Source: Methylobacter sp. (lineage in GTDB: Bacteria > Pseudomonadota > Gammaproteobacteria > Methylococcales > Methylomonadaceae). From it: a stretch of DNA of 64,000 bases. Position 1 is the first letter of the stretch. Every line of letters begins with the position of its first letter. The notes beneath the pieces were generated by a model. The model saw nothing but the letters and a program-made list of their open reading frames with translations, was not told the origin of the DNA and ran no database searches. The stretch lies in contig JAUYMY010000012.1 in the NCBI GenBank assembly GCA_030699385.1, forward strand, positions 16,225 through 80,224, given 5' to 3'. Shown piece after piece: positions 50,905 through 59,922 of this stretch. A program made the position numbers and the translations under genes.

Positions 50905-51285
50905 CTTTGACATCCTCCCCCAGCTAAAGCAAAGGAATTCCTGATGTGAATCAGGAGTGGGATTGTATCGCTACTGCCCACTGGTTTCTGCTGCTGACGG
51001 CATTACTGCACCGTTCACTTCACAGACTAGCCCCGTCAGCCCGACGGTTGATTTGTAGTTTTTAAGCGCTTATTCAAGACCTCACACTTGTTGCTTGGTT
51101 ATCGCTGAAAGTGAAGTCTTTTTAAAACATTAATTTGCCGTCATAAAGAGAGCCGACAGCGTCCTCTGGTAGCAAGCGTCGATTTTAACACGATGGAACA
51201 ATTTAACACGATGAGAAATACGAAACTGAACCGCTTACATCCCCCGCCCTGAACGGCGGGTTTTTAGGCTACTCGTGGATAAAAT
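50905..51285 (-). mobile_element. TnpB / IS605-type remnant with RE-like end
   Basis: On the minus strand, the frame reads NYKSTVGLTGLVCEVNGAVM then PSAAETSGQ-stop, the hallmark C-terminus of IS605-type TnpB; the neighbouring frame holds SNKCEVLNKRLKTTNQPSG, so a frameshift broke the gene. After the stop comes GGAATTCCTTTGCTTTAGCT and GGGGGAGGATGTC, typical of the right end where the omega RNA is encoded. At the right side lies a CCCGCCCTGAACGGCGGG hairpin with T5. Most of tnpB is gone. It sits between PilZ and trpS. Confidence 0.75.
51255..51285 (+). terminator. Hairpin CCCGCC/GGCGGG with T-run
   Basis: CCCGCC, CTGAAC loop, GGCGGG then TTTTT. It is part of the IS605-type remnant but would stop transcription before trpS. 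Confidence 0.6.
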
Positions 51286-51412
51286 GCCCAATAATAGGGC
51301 ATGATTTGCAACACCGCCGTTAATTGCCCTGTTCGACTGGATATTAAGCGGACAATGTAATATTGTTGCCGACTTTCATCCCTTAAATAAACGAAACCCT
51401 GAGTATTATCGA

Positions 51413-52426
51413 ATGAGTAAAGCTATCGTTTTAACTGGAATCACCACCACCGGTACGCCGCATTTAGGCAATTATGTGGGCGCAATCAGACCGGCCATTG
51501 CCGCGAGCAAAGACGCCAATGTGACGCCGTTTTATTTTCTCGCCGATTATCATGCGCTGATTAAATGCCATGAACCGGAACGGGTCAGGCAATCGAGCCT
51601 TGAAATCGCAGCAAGCTGGCTGGCTTTAGGACTGGACACCTCGAATGCGGTGTTTTACCGGCAGTCGGATGTACCGGAGATTTTGGAACTGTCGTGGATG
51701 TTGACTTGCGTAGCGGCCAAAGGCTTGATGAATCGCGCGCACGCGTATAAAGCGGCAGTTGCCGACAATGAGCAGGGCGGCGAGAACGATGCCGATAAGG
51801 GCATCACCATGGGTCTGTTCAGCTATCCGATCTTAATGGCCGCCGATATGTTGATGTTTAATGCCAATAAAGTGCCGGTCGGCAAAGATCAGATTCAGCA
51901 TATTGAAATGGCTCGGGATATTGCCGGGCGCTTTAACCATATTTACGGCGAACATTTTGTACTGCCGGAAGCGGTTGTTGAAGAACATGCGTCAACCTTG
52001 CTAGGCCTTGACGGACGCAAGATGAGCAAGAGCTACAACAACACCATTCCGTTATTTGAGCCGGAAAAGAAGTTGCGTAAACTCATCAACAAGATTAAGA
52101 CCAACTCGCTGGAACCCGGCGAACCTAAAGACCCCGAAGGCTGCACTTTGTTCGGCATTTATCAGGCTTTTGCCACTCAGGCTGAAGTGGCGGAAATACG
52201 CCAGCGTTATGCCGACGGCATCGCTTGGGGAGAAATGAAACAGGTGCTGTTCGAGCATATTAACGAACACCTGATTCCGGCAAGGGAGCGTTATCAGGCC
52301 TTGATACAGGCGCCGGAGCATATCGAAGAGCAATTGCAGGAAGGTGCCAAAAAAGCGCGCGCGGTCAGCGTGCCGTTTATACAGGCATTGCGCCACGCGG
52401 TCGGCATTTCGCGGATTTCTGGGTAG
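51413..52426 (+). CDS. trpS: Tryptophanyl-tRNA synthetase
   Basis: 337 residues. Class I signatures: the HIGH motif appears as [13 protein letters not shown], and KMSKS as [13 protein letters not shown] (about residue 200). Active-site region [16 protein letters not shown] and [20 protein letters not shown] match bacterial TrpRS. It attaches Trp to tRNA-Trp. Length is bacterial standard (about 334). Hairpin follows the gene. Confidence 0.97.
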   Translation: MSKAIVLTGITTTGTPHLGNYVGAIRPAIAASKDANVTPFYFLADYHALIKCHEPERVRQSSLEIAASWLALGLDTSNAVFYRQSDVPEILELSWMLTCVAAKGLMNRAHAYKAAVADNEQGGENDADKGITMGLFSYPILMAADMLMFNANKVPVGKDQIQHIEMARDIAGRFNHIYGEHFVLPEAVVEEHASTLLGLDGRKMSKSYNNTIPLFEPEKKLRKLINKIKTNSLEPGEPKDPEGCTLFGIYQAFATQAEVAEIRQRYADGIAWGEMKQVLFEHINEHLIPARERYQALIQAPEHIEEQLQEGAKKARAVSVPFIQALRHAVGISRISG

Positions 52427-52439
52427 ATTTGCCAATTAC

Positions 52440-52472
52440 AGACCTTCCAGATTTTAAAAACCTGGAAGGTCT
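52440..52472 (+). terminator. Hairpin after trpS
   Basis: AGACCTTCCAG and its exact complement CTGGAAGGTCT around an AT-rich loop; a T-run (TTTTTT) comes 14 nt later. Probably terminates trpS and the convergent gene. Confidence 0.7.
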
Positions 52473-52499
52473 AAGAGGTATTATTTTTTGCAAGTTACT

Positions 52500-52997
52500 T
52501 TACAACAATTGCCCTAAAGCAAAGGCGCCAAAATAAGTGGTGACAAAATAAAACAAAGACAATACCAGGCCGGCGGCGATATTAACCGCTAGAACTTGTT
52601 TAAAAACATAAGCTACCAGCACACCATTCCAAAGTAACAGCACAGCGAAAAGATAATAGCTGAGTATATCCTCGCTGACGGTCAGCCATACGACCACCGG
52701 CACAATGAATAAACCGACGGCATTGGTACAAAATATGACCGCCGTCATCACTTGTATATAAGCGAATAACATTCTGTTTAAAAACAGTAGACCGCCAATA
52801 AACAGAAGCATCAATAGCGTCGCTATAGTGACTTCAATAAATGAGTCTATTGGATCGTCGGTCATGTTGGTTTGCATGAAAAATTCGACGACAAAATAGA
52901 ACAACAAATTTTGCTTCAAAAAACTAACCGATCTCGGAAGCGTTAGCGGGTTACTTTGTAACCAGCATAGCGACAGGTATTGAGTTAGAACATCCAT
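52500..52997 (-). CDS. Multi-pass membrane protein (possibly YIP1-like)
   Basis: 165 residues. Four or five hydrophobic segments: ATLLMLLFIGGLLFLNRMLF, VMTAVIFCTNAVGLFIVPVV, YYLFAVLLLWNGVLVAYVFK, NIAAGLVLSLFYFVTTYFGA. Distribution resembles small Yip1-family proteins but no strong motif is visible. It sits next to the dynamin-like GTPase gene, co-directional, 21 bp apart; a shared membrane role is possible. I do not claim a family. Confidence 0.7.
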   Translation of the reverse strand: MDVLTQYLSLCWLQSNPLTLPRSVSFLKQNLLFYFVVEFFMQTNMTDDPIDSFIEVTIATLLMLLFIGGLLFLNRMLFAYIQVMTAVIFCTNAVGLFIVPVVVWLTVSEDILSYYLFAVLLLWNGVLVAYVFKQVLAVNIAAGLVLSLFYFVTTYFGAFALGQLL

Positions 52998-53018
52998 AAT
53001 TGCCTGGATCTTTGTTTT

Positions 53019-54416
53019 TTATGCGTTATTGATATTTGACGCGTCCGGGTAACCGGCTGAAGAGGGCTGGCCGTCATAGGTACTGAAATTATCATTCAAT
53101 AACTGCACTAAGCCTTTGGCTTTATCTGATATTTGACTTAAGCGCAGTTTGGTTTTTTTATTCCAGCCAACAGGCTCTGAAATCGGCAATAGCATACGGC
53201 TGAACGTTAGATTTTTTTCAAAAATACCGCTTAGATTTTCCATTAAATGCAGTTCTTTTTGCCGGGCGTTCAGTTGATTAATAATGACTTTCGCGTGGAT
53301 CTTGCTAAAAATAATATGCACCGGCACCATAATGATTATCAGGGTAATGATAATTATCGGGCCGATAATCGGATCTATTAACAGCTCCAGAATGCCCATT
53401 TGTATTTCAGCAAAAATCGCCAAAGTGGCAATAAAACCCAGCACAATCAGGCTGGAAAAGGTTGACCGCTCTTTCCATTGCACGATTGCTTTTTTAACTT
53501 CGGGAATGACCACATTATTGAGTTCACGAATATTCATTTCTAATGAATTGATTACGCGGTAGGTTCGGTCGTAGCCCACATTAGCGATGCATTGGTCTAT
53601 CGCGGCAAAATTGGTGGGCGTGCTGATGCCGCTGTCCTGGCTGGGTAGGACAATAAATTGTCCGGTATTTAAGCCGAGTCCGGCCAGTTTTCTTTGCCAT
53701 GAAGAAATGATTTCACTGGTGCTGGATGAATTCACTAAAGTGACCGGTGTATCTATCAGATAAACAAATTTATTAGAATCCTGATGAAGCCTGATCTGCC
53801 CTATTAATTCATCGACCAGCGGCGAGGTGGAATCAAAAATATCGGTAAAAACAAATACCAAATCAGAGTTTTCAACAATATGTTTGGTTAACAGCGAGGT
53901 GACGGGATTCGAGGGTGCCGCACTGATGTTGGGCGCATCGATAAAAAGTTTGCTTTTCAAGCGGTCGCTAGTCAACGTTTTCAATTCCAGATACGAATTA
54001 ATACGGTCGCCTTCGCCGGCCTGTTGTTGCTCGATTTGACGGCTGATTTGATAAAATGGAAAACGGTGGTCTACATCCAGCGCCGTGCCCGGCAAGGTTG
54101 TTGGATTGGCCTGGTTGCTATGCAGCAACACAGTAAATTTATGGTTGGCTGTTTGAATGCCGGCAAACTGATTGTCGGAACCTAGATAATTATTGATAAA
54201 TCTGGATTTGGCTGTTGAATTGCCGCCGATCAGGCTGATAATCGGCCACCATGAGCTTTTACTGGCCGTTGTTTCATCAATGCCGATCAGCCCTAAATCG
54301 TATTCAATTTGATCGAGTTCTTGAAAAACTTTTGATGCTCTCAATAATGCCGGACTGTCAGCGGCAAAGTGTTTTTCGAGGTTAAGCAGGTATTTGCTTG
54401 CTGTCTTTTCAGTCAT
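53019..54416 (-). CDS. Dynamin-like membrane GTPase with atypical P-loop
   Basis: 465 residues from MTEKTASKYLLNLEKHFA (start at 54416; an ATG at 54473 lacks support). P-loop reads GGNSTAKS where dynamin-type proteins have GxxxxGKS, so the second glycine is alanine. Following features fit the dynamin/EHD group: SRFINNYLG, LFIDAPNISAA (G3), FVYLIDTPVTL. Two transmembrane helices follow (about 330-375, LIVLGFIATLAIFAEIQMGI, IGPIIIITLIIIMVPVHI), then a coiled coil. It probably shapes or tethers inner membrane; the altered P-loop leaves nucleotide hydrolysis uncertain. Confidence 0.75.
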   Translation of the reverse strand: MTEKTASKYLLNLEKHFAADSPALLRASKVFQELDQIEYDLGLIGIDETTASKSSWWPIISLIGGNSTAKSRFINNYLGSDNQFAGIQTANHKFTVLLHSNQANPTTLPGTALDVDHRFPFYQISRQIEQQQAGEGDRINSYLELKTLTSDRLKSKLFIDAPNISAAPSNPVTSLLTKHIVENSDLVFVFTDIFDSTSPLVDELIGQIRLHQDSNKFVYLIDTPVTLVNSSSTSEIISSWQRKLAGLGLNTGQFIVLPSQDSGISTPTNFAAIDQCIANVGYDRTYRVINSLEMNIRELNNVVIPEVKKAIVQWKERSTFSSLIVLGFIATLAIFAEIQMGILELLIDPIIGPIIIITLIIIMVPVHIIFSKIHAKVIINQLNARQKELHLMENLSGIFEKNLTFSRMLLPISEPVGWNKKTKLRLSQISDKAKGLVQLLNDNFSTYDGQPSSAGYPDASNINNA

Positions 54417-54651
54417 CAGTTTGGCACCGTAGTTGTTGTATTTTTGGCAAAAATTGGGTAGCAAAGTATACACCTAGAATAGACAAGTAATGCAACAAAA
54501 CAAGGACAATTATTACGCTGTTTTTATGTCCGACAAGATAAAAAAAATGGCTAAATAGTGTTCTTTTGACGTTTAAATAAGTAATATATCCCGCTTTAAT
54601 CAATGAACTTTGCAAGCGTGGTTTAGGAAAATAATTTATGGGTGAAAAGGT

Positions 54652-55029
54652 TTGATTAAAATTCGATGCGTAGCGGCTTTGGCGATTGCCGGCGGCTTGG
54701 TTTCCGCTTGCGCTATGCCTTTTTTGGGCGGCTATGGCCCAAATCATCAGTCGCGGGAAGAGTTTACCCATTACGCAGAAGAGGTGTTTCGTTTGCAAAA
54801 CCAAATGGCCAGCGAAGTGATGATGCTGATCAACGATGGTAGCCCTAGATCTAATGATTTACTTCAGGCCGAGCAGACCATGCAAAAAGTCTGTGCCGAT
54901 CTTAACGAGTATGTTTCCCGGGATATTGACGGTTTAAGCAGCGGATTTTTTTTAAGTCGACGCGTTGAAAAGTCGATTATAGACTGTGAGCAGGCTGCGT
55001 TAGCGGTCAAACAGCTATTGCAGCCTTAG
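54652..55029 (+). CDS. Small lipoprotein, unknown
   Basis: 125 residues. Lipobox LVSAC at residues 16-20 follows a short hydrophobic stretch. The mature part is helical and charged (HYAEEVFRLQNQMASEVMML, LQAEQTMQKVCADLNEYVS). No ATG is in phase; the TTG at 54652 with GAAAAGG directly before it is the best start, but spacing is poor. Probably inner- or outer-membrane attached. It overlaps nothing and reads opposite to nadB. Confidence 0.65.
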   Translation: MIKIRCVAALAIAGGLVSACAMPFLGGYGPNHQSREEFTHYAEEVFRLQNQMASEVMMLINDGSPRSNDLLQAEQTMQKVCADLNEYVSRDIDGLSSGFFLSRRVEKSIIDCEQAALAVKQLLQP

Positions 55030-55036
55030 GGCTTAA

Positions 55037-56641
55037 TTAACGGCGCTCTCTTTGTGACGGGGTCAACACCGTATTTTGCGCCGGTTGGCTGTCATCCGTT
55101 TCCGGATAATCCAGCGTGTAATGTAAGCCACGGCTTTCTTTTCGCTGCTGCGCACAACGAATAATTAATTCGGCGACGATAACCAGATTGCGTAATTCCA
55201 ACAAATCGCTGGTCACCCGAAAATGGCGGTAATATTCGGCGATTTCCTTTTTCAGCAATTCCACACGGCTCATGGCCCGGCTTAAACGTTTATCGGTTCT
55301 GACAATGCCGACATAGTCCCACATAAAACGGCGCAATTCATCCCAGTTATGCGACACCACGACCTCTTCATCAGAATCGCTGACTTTTGATTCATCCCAG
55401 TCGGGAAGTTCCGGCGGCGGCAAAATAGCAGGCAGTTTGAGTAAAATATCTTCGCTGGCACGTTCCGCGAACACCAGACATTCCAGTAGCGAATTACTGG
55501 CCATGCGATTGGCGCCGTGTAAACCGGTGCAGGCGACTTCGCCGATGGCATACAAGTTAGTAATGTCGGTGCGCGCATAGCTGTCAGTCAAAACGCCGCC
55601 GCAGGTGTAATGCGCGGCCGGTACCACAGGAATAGGCTGTTTGGTAATATCTATGCCAAAATCCAGGCATTGCTGATAAATGGTGGGGAAATGTTCGCGG
55701 ATGAACGCTTCCGATTTATGGCTAATATCCAGATAAACACAGTCAATACCGCGTTTTTTCATTTCATGGTCGATAGCGCGGGCGACAATATCGCGGGGCG
55801 CCAATTCTTCCCGCGGATCAAAATTTTGCATGAACGGCGAACCATCGGGCAGTATCAACTTACCGCCCTCCCCTCTGACCGCTTCACTGATCAGAAAGGA
55901 ATGCGCATGAGGATGATAAAGACAGGTCGGATGAAATTGCATGAACTCCATATTACTGACCCGGCAACCTGCGCGCCAAGCCAGCGCAATGCCGTCGCCG
56001 GTTGAACTTTGCGGATTGGTGCTGTACAAATAAGTCTTGCTGGCGCCGCCGGTTGCCAATACCACCACCCGCGCCGCCATGGTCTTGACCTGCTGTTTTT
56101 TTGAATCCAGCACATAAGCGCCGACAATGCCTTTTTCCGTACCGTTGGCGCGGGTGATTAGCTCGACGACATTATGATGCTCGAACAAATCGATATTGGC
56201 ATGTTCCTGCGCCCGTTCAATCAGCGATAACGACACCGCCTTGCCGGTGGCGTCGGCGGTATGCACGATGCGACGGTGAGAATGTCCGCCTTCGCGGTTT
56301 AAGTGCAGCTGTATTTCACCGTTTGCGGCCTGTTCTTCGGTAAACATGACACCTTGCGATCTCAGCCAGTCTATCGAACTTTTACCGTGAGTGACCGTCA
56401 GCCTGACAATGTCGGGATCACATAAACCGGCACCGGCATTCAGCGTGTCGTCAATGTGCGATTCAATCGAATCATCGGCACCGAAAACCGCAGAGATGCC
56501 CCCTTGCGCATAATAGGTACTGGCCGTGGTCAAAGCGAATTTTGACAACACAGCAATACGCAAGGAATGATCCGCTAACTTAAGTGCCAGAGTAAGTCCA
56601 GCACCACCGCTACCAATAATTAGGATGTCGTAATTTTGCAT
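55037..56641 (-). CDS. nadB: L-aspartate oxidase NadB
   Basis: 534 residues. FAD-binding [15 protein letters not shown], family motif [12 protein letters not shown], active-site region [28 protein letters not shown] and [20 protein letters not shown]. It oxidises aspartate to iminoaspartate, the substrate of NadA (40467). Length equals E. coli (540). It lies alone, convergent with the lipoprotein gene. Confidence 0.97.
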   Translation of the reverse strand: MQNYDILIIGSGGAGLTLALKLADHSLRIAVLSKFALTTASTYYAQGGISAVFGADDSIESHIDDTLNAGAGLCDPDIVRLTVTHGKSSIDWLRSQGVMFTEEQAANGEIQLHLNREGGHSHRRIVHTADATGKAVSLSLIERAQEHANIDLFEHHNVVELITRANGTEKGIVGAYVLDSKKQQVKTMAARVVVLATGGASKTYLYSTNPQSSTGDGIALAWRAGCRVSNMEFMQFHPTCLYHPHAHSFLISEAVRGEGGKLILPDGSPFMQNFDPREELAPRDIVARAIDHEMKKRGIDCVYLDISHKSEAFIREHFPTIYQQCLDFGIDITKQPIPVVPAAHYTCGGVLTDSYARTDITNLYAIGEVACTGLHGANRMASNSLLECLVFAERASEDILLKLPAILPPPELPDWDESKVSDSDEEVVVSHNWDELRRFMWDYVGIVRTDKRLSRAMSRVELLKKEIAEYYRHFRVTSDLLELRNLVIVAELIIRCAQQRKESRGLHYTLDYPETDDSQPAQNTVLTPSQRERR

Positions 56642-56814
56642 TAAAAAAGGCCGTCAGCAGGACAAATGAGAGGAAGTTTATTGTACTAACACACTGGGTT
56701 ATTATTGATGGATAATAAGGCTTTTTAGTGTAATAGCACAATTTTATATCAACTATCCGGGTTGTTATTGCTCACTATCAGTTATTTCATTAATCGTACT
56801 CAATTGAGGATTTT

Positions 56815-58218
56815 ATGTTCAAAAAAGTAAAGTGGTGTTTTTTCTTAATGGTTGTGCTCAATCAAGATGTCTTAGCGCAATTACCGGATTTTACCGAGAT
56901 GGTAAAAACCAGCGGCGTTGCCGTCGTCAACATCAGTACCACACAAAAAATGCAGCCTGAAGCTGAAAATACCCTGCCGGAACAACAACTACCGGAAGGC
57001 ATACCTCCGGAAATGGAGGAGTTCTTTAAGCGTTTTTTAAATGAGCAGGGCGGCGATTTTGCCCCAAGAGACACCACTTCATTAGGTTCCGGCTTTATTA
57101 TTTCACCGGATGGTTATTTGCTAACCAACCATCATGTGGTTAAAGATGCCGATGAAATCATGGTCAAATTTTCTGATCGCCGCGAATTGCAAGCCAAGCT
57201 GATTGGCTCCGATGCGCGTACCGACGTGGCCTTATTAAAGGTTGATGCCAAAGATTTGCCCGCCGTCACTATCGGGGCGCCCGACAAACTTCAGGTCGGC
57301 GAGTGGGTTCTGGCCATAGGTTCGCCGTTCGGCTTTGAACAATCGGTGACTGCCGGCATCGTCAGCGCCAAAGGCCGCAGCCTGCCCGGCGGCAATTATG
57401 TTCCGTTTATACAGACCGATGTTGCCATCAATCCGGGCAATTCCGGCGGGCCTTTGTTTAATATGGAAGGCAAGGTCGTCGGTATCAATTCGCAAATTTA
57501 CAGCCGTACCGGCGGCTTTATGGGGCTTTCGTTCGCGATTCCAATGGACGTGGTGATGAACGTGGTCGCGCAAATAAAGGCCACCGGCAAAGTCGCTCAC
57601 GGCTGGTTAGGCGTACAAATACAAGATGTCACCCGCGAACTGGCCGAGTCATTCGGCATGAAAAGACCGCAGGGCGCATTAGTTGCCAAGATATTGCCCG
57701 GAAGCCCTGCAGAACAGGCCGAATTACAAATTGGCGACATTATTACCGAATTTAATGGCCAGCCGATTGAATCCTCGGCAGATTTGCCGCCGATGGTGGG
57801 CATCACGCCGATCAATGAAAAAGCCACCTTGAAAATTATCAGGCAAGGTGAAAGCAAATTGATTAACTTCAAAGTCGGTCTGTTGCCCGACGAAGTTGGC
57901 AAATTAGCGGACATTAAAGAATCGCCAAAACTGTCCCATAATCGGCTAGGCGTTAACGTGATCGATTTAACCGACGCGCAAAGAGAAACCTTGCAAGTGG
58001 TTAAAAACGGCGTGTTAGTACAGGATGTCGCTAAAGGCGCGGCCAAAGAAGCCGGCATTCAGCGCGGCGATGTGATTTTACGTGTTCAAAACAGCGTCAT
58101 CCGTAACGCGGCTGATTTTGAACAGATTGTTAAAACTCTTCCGGTAGAAAAATCAATCGCCGTGTTGGTACAGCGCCAAGGCAGTCCGATATTTCTGGCG
58201 CTTAAAATAGACAAATAA
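56815..58218 (+). CDS. Do/DegP-type periplasmic serine protease (MucD-like)
   Basis: 467 residues. Signal peptide (to about residue 22, VLAQ), catalytic triad H in LTNHHVVKDA (about 104), D in TDVALLKVD (about 137), S in PGNSGGPLFN (about 210), then two PDZ domains (about 260-350 GWLGVQIQDVTREL, and 370-465 NRLGVNVIDL). The family degrades misfolded envelope proteins. AGGA lies about 7 nt before the ATG. It corresponds to MucD/DegP; whether algU-type regulation occurs here cannot be told. Alone, with repeats after it. Confidence 0.95.
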   Translation: MFKKVKWCFFLMVVLNQDVLAQLPDFTEMVKTSGVAVVNISTTQKMQPEAENTLPEQQLPEGIPPEMEEFFKRFLNEQGGDFAPRDTTSLGSGFIISPDGYLLTNHHVVKDADEIMVKFSDRRELQAKLIGSDARTDVALLKVDAKDLPAVTIGAPDKLQVGEWVLAIGSPFGFEQSVTAGIVSAKGRSLPGGNYVPFIQTDVAINPGNSGGPLFNMEGKVVGINSQIYSRTGGFMGLSFAIPMDVVMNVVAQIKATGKVAHGWLGVQIQDVTRELAESFGMKRPQGALVAKILPGSPAEQAELQIGDIITEFNGQPIESSADLPPMVGITPINEKATLKIIRQGESKLINFKVGLLPDEVGKLADIKESPKLSHNRLGVNVIDLTDAQRETLQVVKNGVLVQDVAKGAAKEAGIQRGDVILRVQNSVIRNAADFEQIVKTLPVEKSIAVLVQRQGSPIFLALKIDK

Positions 58219-58844
58219 AACCGCCGATTTACAACGATCTTTAGTTGCGACGTGGGTAGTTTTTCATTACCCACAGCCGCTTCAAGCCAACTTAGATTTT
58301 ATTCAGCACGAAGAGCACAAAGTTTCATACTGCGTACTCTTCGCGTCCTTCGTGGTGATTTATTAGTGATAAGGTGAGTTCTAAGAAAAAATGCCCCTGA
58401 TAATCGAAAGCTGTAGAAAAACAGAGTCCACGAAAATCACGAAAGCCACGAAAAAAAGCAGTAAAAATAATAGCTTTGCTTATTTTCGTGTCGCCTGGAG
58501 ATACCACTTTTGTCTTTTCGTGCTTTTTGTGTTTTTCGTGGACAATTATTTGGGGCTGTTTTTTTCAGGAAATCGCCTAAGTTACTTCCTTTTTACGTAT
58601 ACAAGCTGTTTCCCTGATGAATTTTTAATAAACTTTTATCTGACTAAACGGCAATAAAACCACACATTAAGCCCATCCGACCGGCAATATCTTGCCACTT
58701 TGCCGCCTCAACTTTCGTGATAGCTCCCTATTAAAACAAAAAATAAATAATAGAATCTTGATTTATATTATTTATTGGTCTACTGGAACGCTATTTGCTG
58801 CAGTTATTGTAACGTAATCGTTTCAATACAAAGGGAAAGCGGCC
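58219..58844. repeat. Intergenic palindromes between mucD-like and GGDEF genes
   Basis: 626 bp. 58304-58361 is a CACGAAG palindrome (AGCACGAAGAGCACAAAG ... CTTCGTGG). 58426-58543 is a long palindrome (GTCCACGAAAATCACGAAAG ... TTTCGTGGAC) that matches 18393-18458 including flanks but with a 50-bp larger centre. A weak ORF over it is not a gene. The start of the next gene has AAGG 8 nt upstream. Confidence 0.8.
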
Positions 58845-59732
58845 ATGAATAATAAATCAGCGAACTTAGCGGTTATCAGCAACAACACGTTTCAAGCGAC
58901 AAAAGCAGTTAACCTTGATCATTATGACATCAGCAGCGCATTACAAACGACCTTAGAATTTAATGAGCTGATTGCCATTTTCAGCAACAAAATTGCTAAT
59001 AAGATTCCCCATAGCGCCTATGTTTATATCAATGAAGAATTTGGCCTAGAAGTAAAAAGCGGCGTGTTTACTCGGCATTCTTGCAATTACGCACTGAAAA
59101 CCGAGCAACAACAACTGGGCGAATTGAAACTAATGAGCAACCACCGGTTCAGCAACAGCGACATCGCGTTATTGGAAGGGCTGTTGTGCTGTTTAATATA
59201 CCCGCTGAAGAATGCAACATTATTCCATCAAGCGCTAAAAATGGCCTACACCGATCCATTGACCCAAGCCCATAACAGAAATTCGTTTAATGATGTCATT
59301 AAGCGGGAAATGAGTCTTGCAACACGCAACAGACAGGATTTATCGCTGATTTTTTTCGACATCGACCATTTTAAATTTATCAACGATAACTACGGACACG
59401 ATTGCGGCGATAGCGTGCTGGCTTCCAGCGCAAAATGGATTAAAGAAAGTCTAAGGGAAAGTGATATTGTTTTCCGTTATGGCGGCGAAGAATTTGTGGT
59501 TTTATTAAGCGACACTGATGCCGATGGCGCAAAATTACTGGCCGAACGTATCCGCAGCTCAATTGAACATCATACAATCGCTTACGGCATGGATGTCATC
59601 AAGATTACCGCCAGTTTAGGCATCAGCACCTTACGCGATGACGACAGTATCGACTCTTTTGTTAAACGCGCTGACAACGCCATGTACATAGCCAAAAACA
59701 ACGGCAGAAACCAAGTAGTTCAAAGCAAATGA
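58845..59732 (+). CDS. Diguanylate cyclase (GGDEF)
   Basis: 295 residues. N-terminal sensor region (1-125, FNELIAIFSNKIANKIPHSA, IALLEGLLCCLIYPLKNATL) resembles a divergent GAF domain, then GGDEF (126-295) with active site RYGGEEFVVLLS (GGEEF) and DPLTQAHNRNSF, FFDIDHFKFINDNYGHDCGD. An inhibitory RxxD upstream of the GGEEF (RESD) is present. It should make cyclic-di-GMP in the cytoplasm; the signal is unknown. No EAL domain. Confidence 0.95.
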   Translation: MNNKSANLAVISNNTFQATKAVNLDHYDISSALQTTLEFNELIAIFSNKIANKIPHSAYVYINEEFGLEVKSGVFTRHSCNYALKTEQQQLGELKLMSNHRFSNSDIALLEGLLCCLIYPLKNATLFHQALKMAYTDPLTQAHNRNSFNDVIKREMSLATRNRQDLSLIFFDIDHFKFINDNYGHDCGDSVLASSAKWIKESLRESDIVFRYGGEEFVVLLSDTDADGAKLLAERIRSSIEHHTIAYGMDVIKITASLGISTLRDDDSIDSFVKRADNAMYIAKNNGRNQVVQSK

Positions 59733-59782
59733 GCCAATGCGGAGATTACGCAGGACACGAAGAGTGCGGAATGAATGTGAAA

Positions 59783-59833
59783 TAGCCGGAATGCAGGCTC
59801 CGCCTGCCTGTGCAAGCAAAGCTTGCACTCCGG
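59783..59833. repeat. GCCGGAATGCAGGC palindrome
   Basis: GCCGGAATGCAGGCTCCGCC plus GCAAGC ... GCTTGCACTCCGGC. Compact double hairpin, unlike the CACGAAG family. Follows the diguanylate cyclase gene. Confidence 0.6.
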
Positions 59834-59922
59834 CTGTAAGCCGTTATTGAAATTATTTAATGAGAAATTACGTTAAGTTGATTTCCTGAAAAGCACATGC
59901 CAAATTTGAATGATATGACATA

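Noticed and set aside
54409..54804. 131-codon ORF antisense to the lipoprotein gene
   Set aside because: The lipoprotein on the other strand has a clear lipobox and helical body; this frame is its shadow.
58391..58657. 88-codon ORF over the long palindrome
   Set aside because: It is composed of the CACGAA repeat and lacks a ribosome site.
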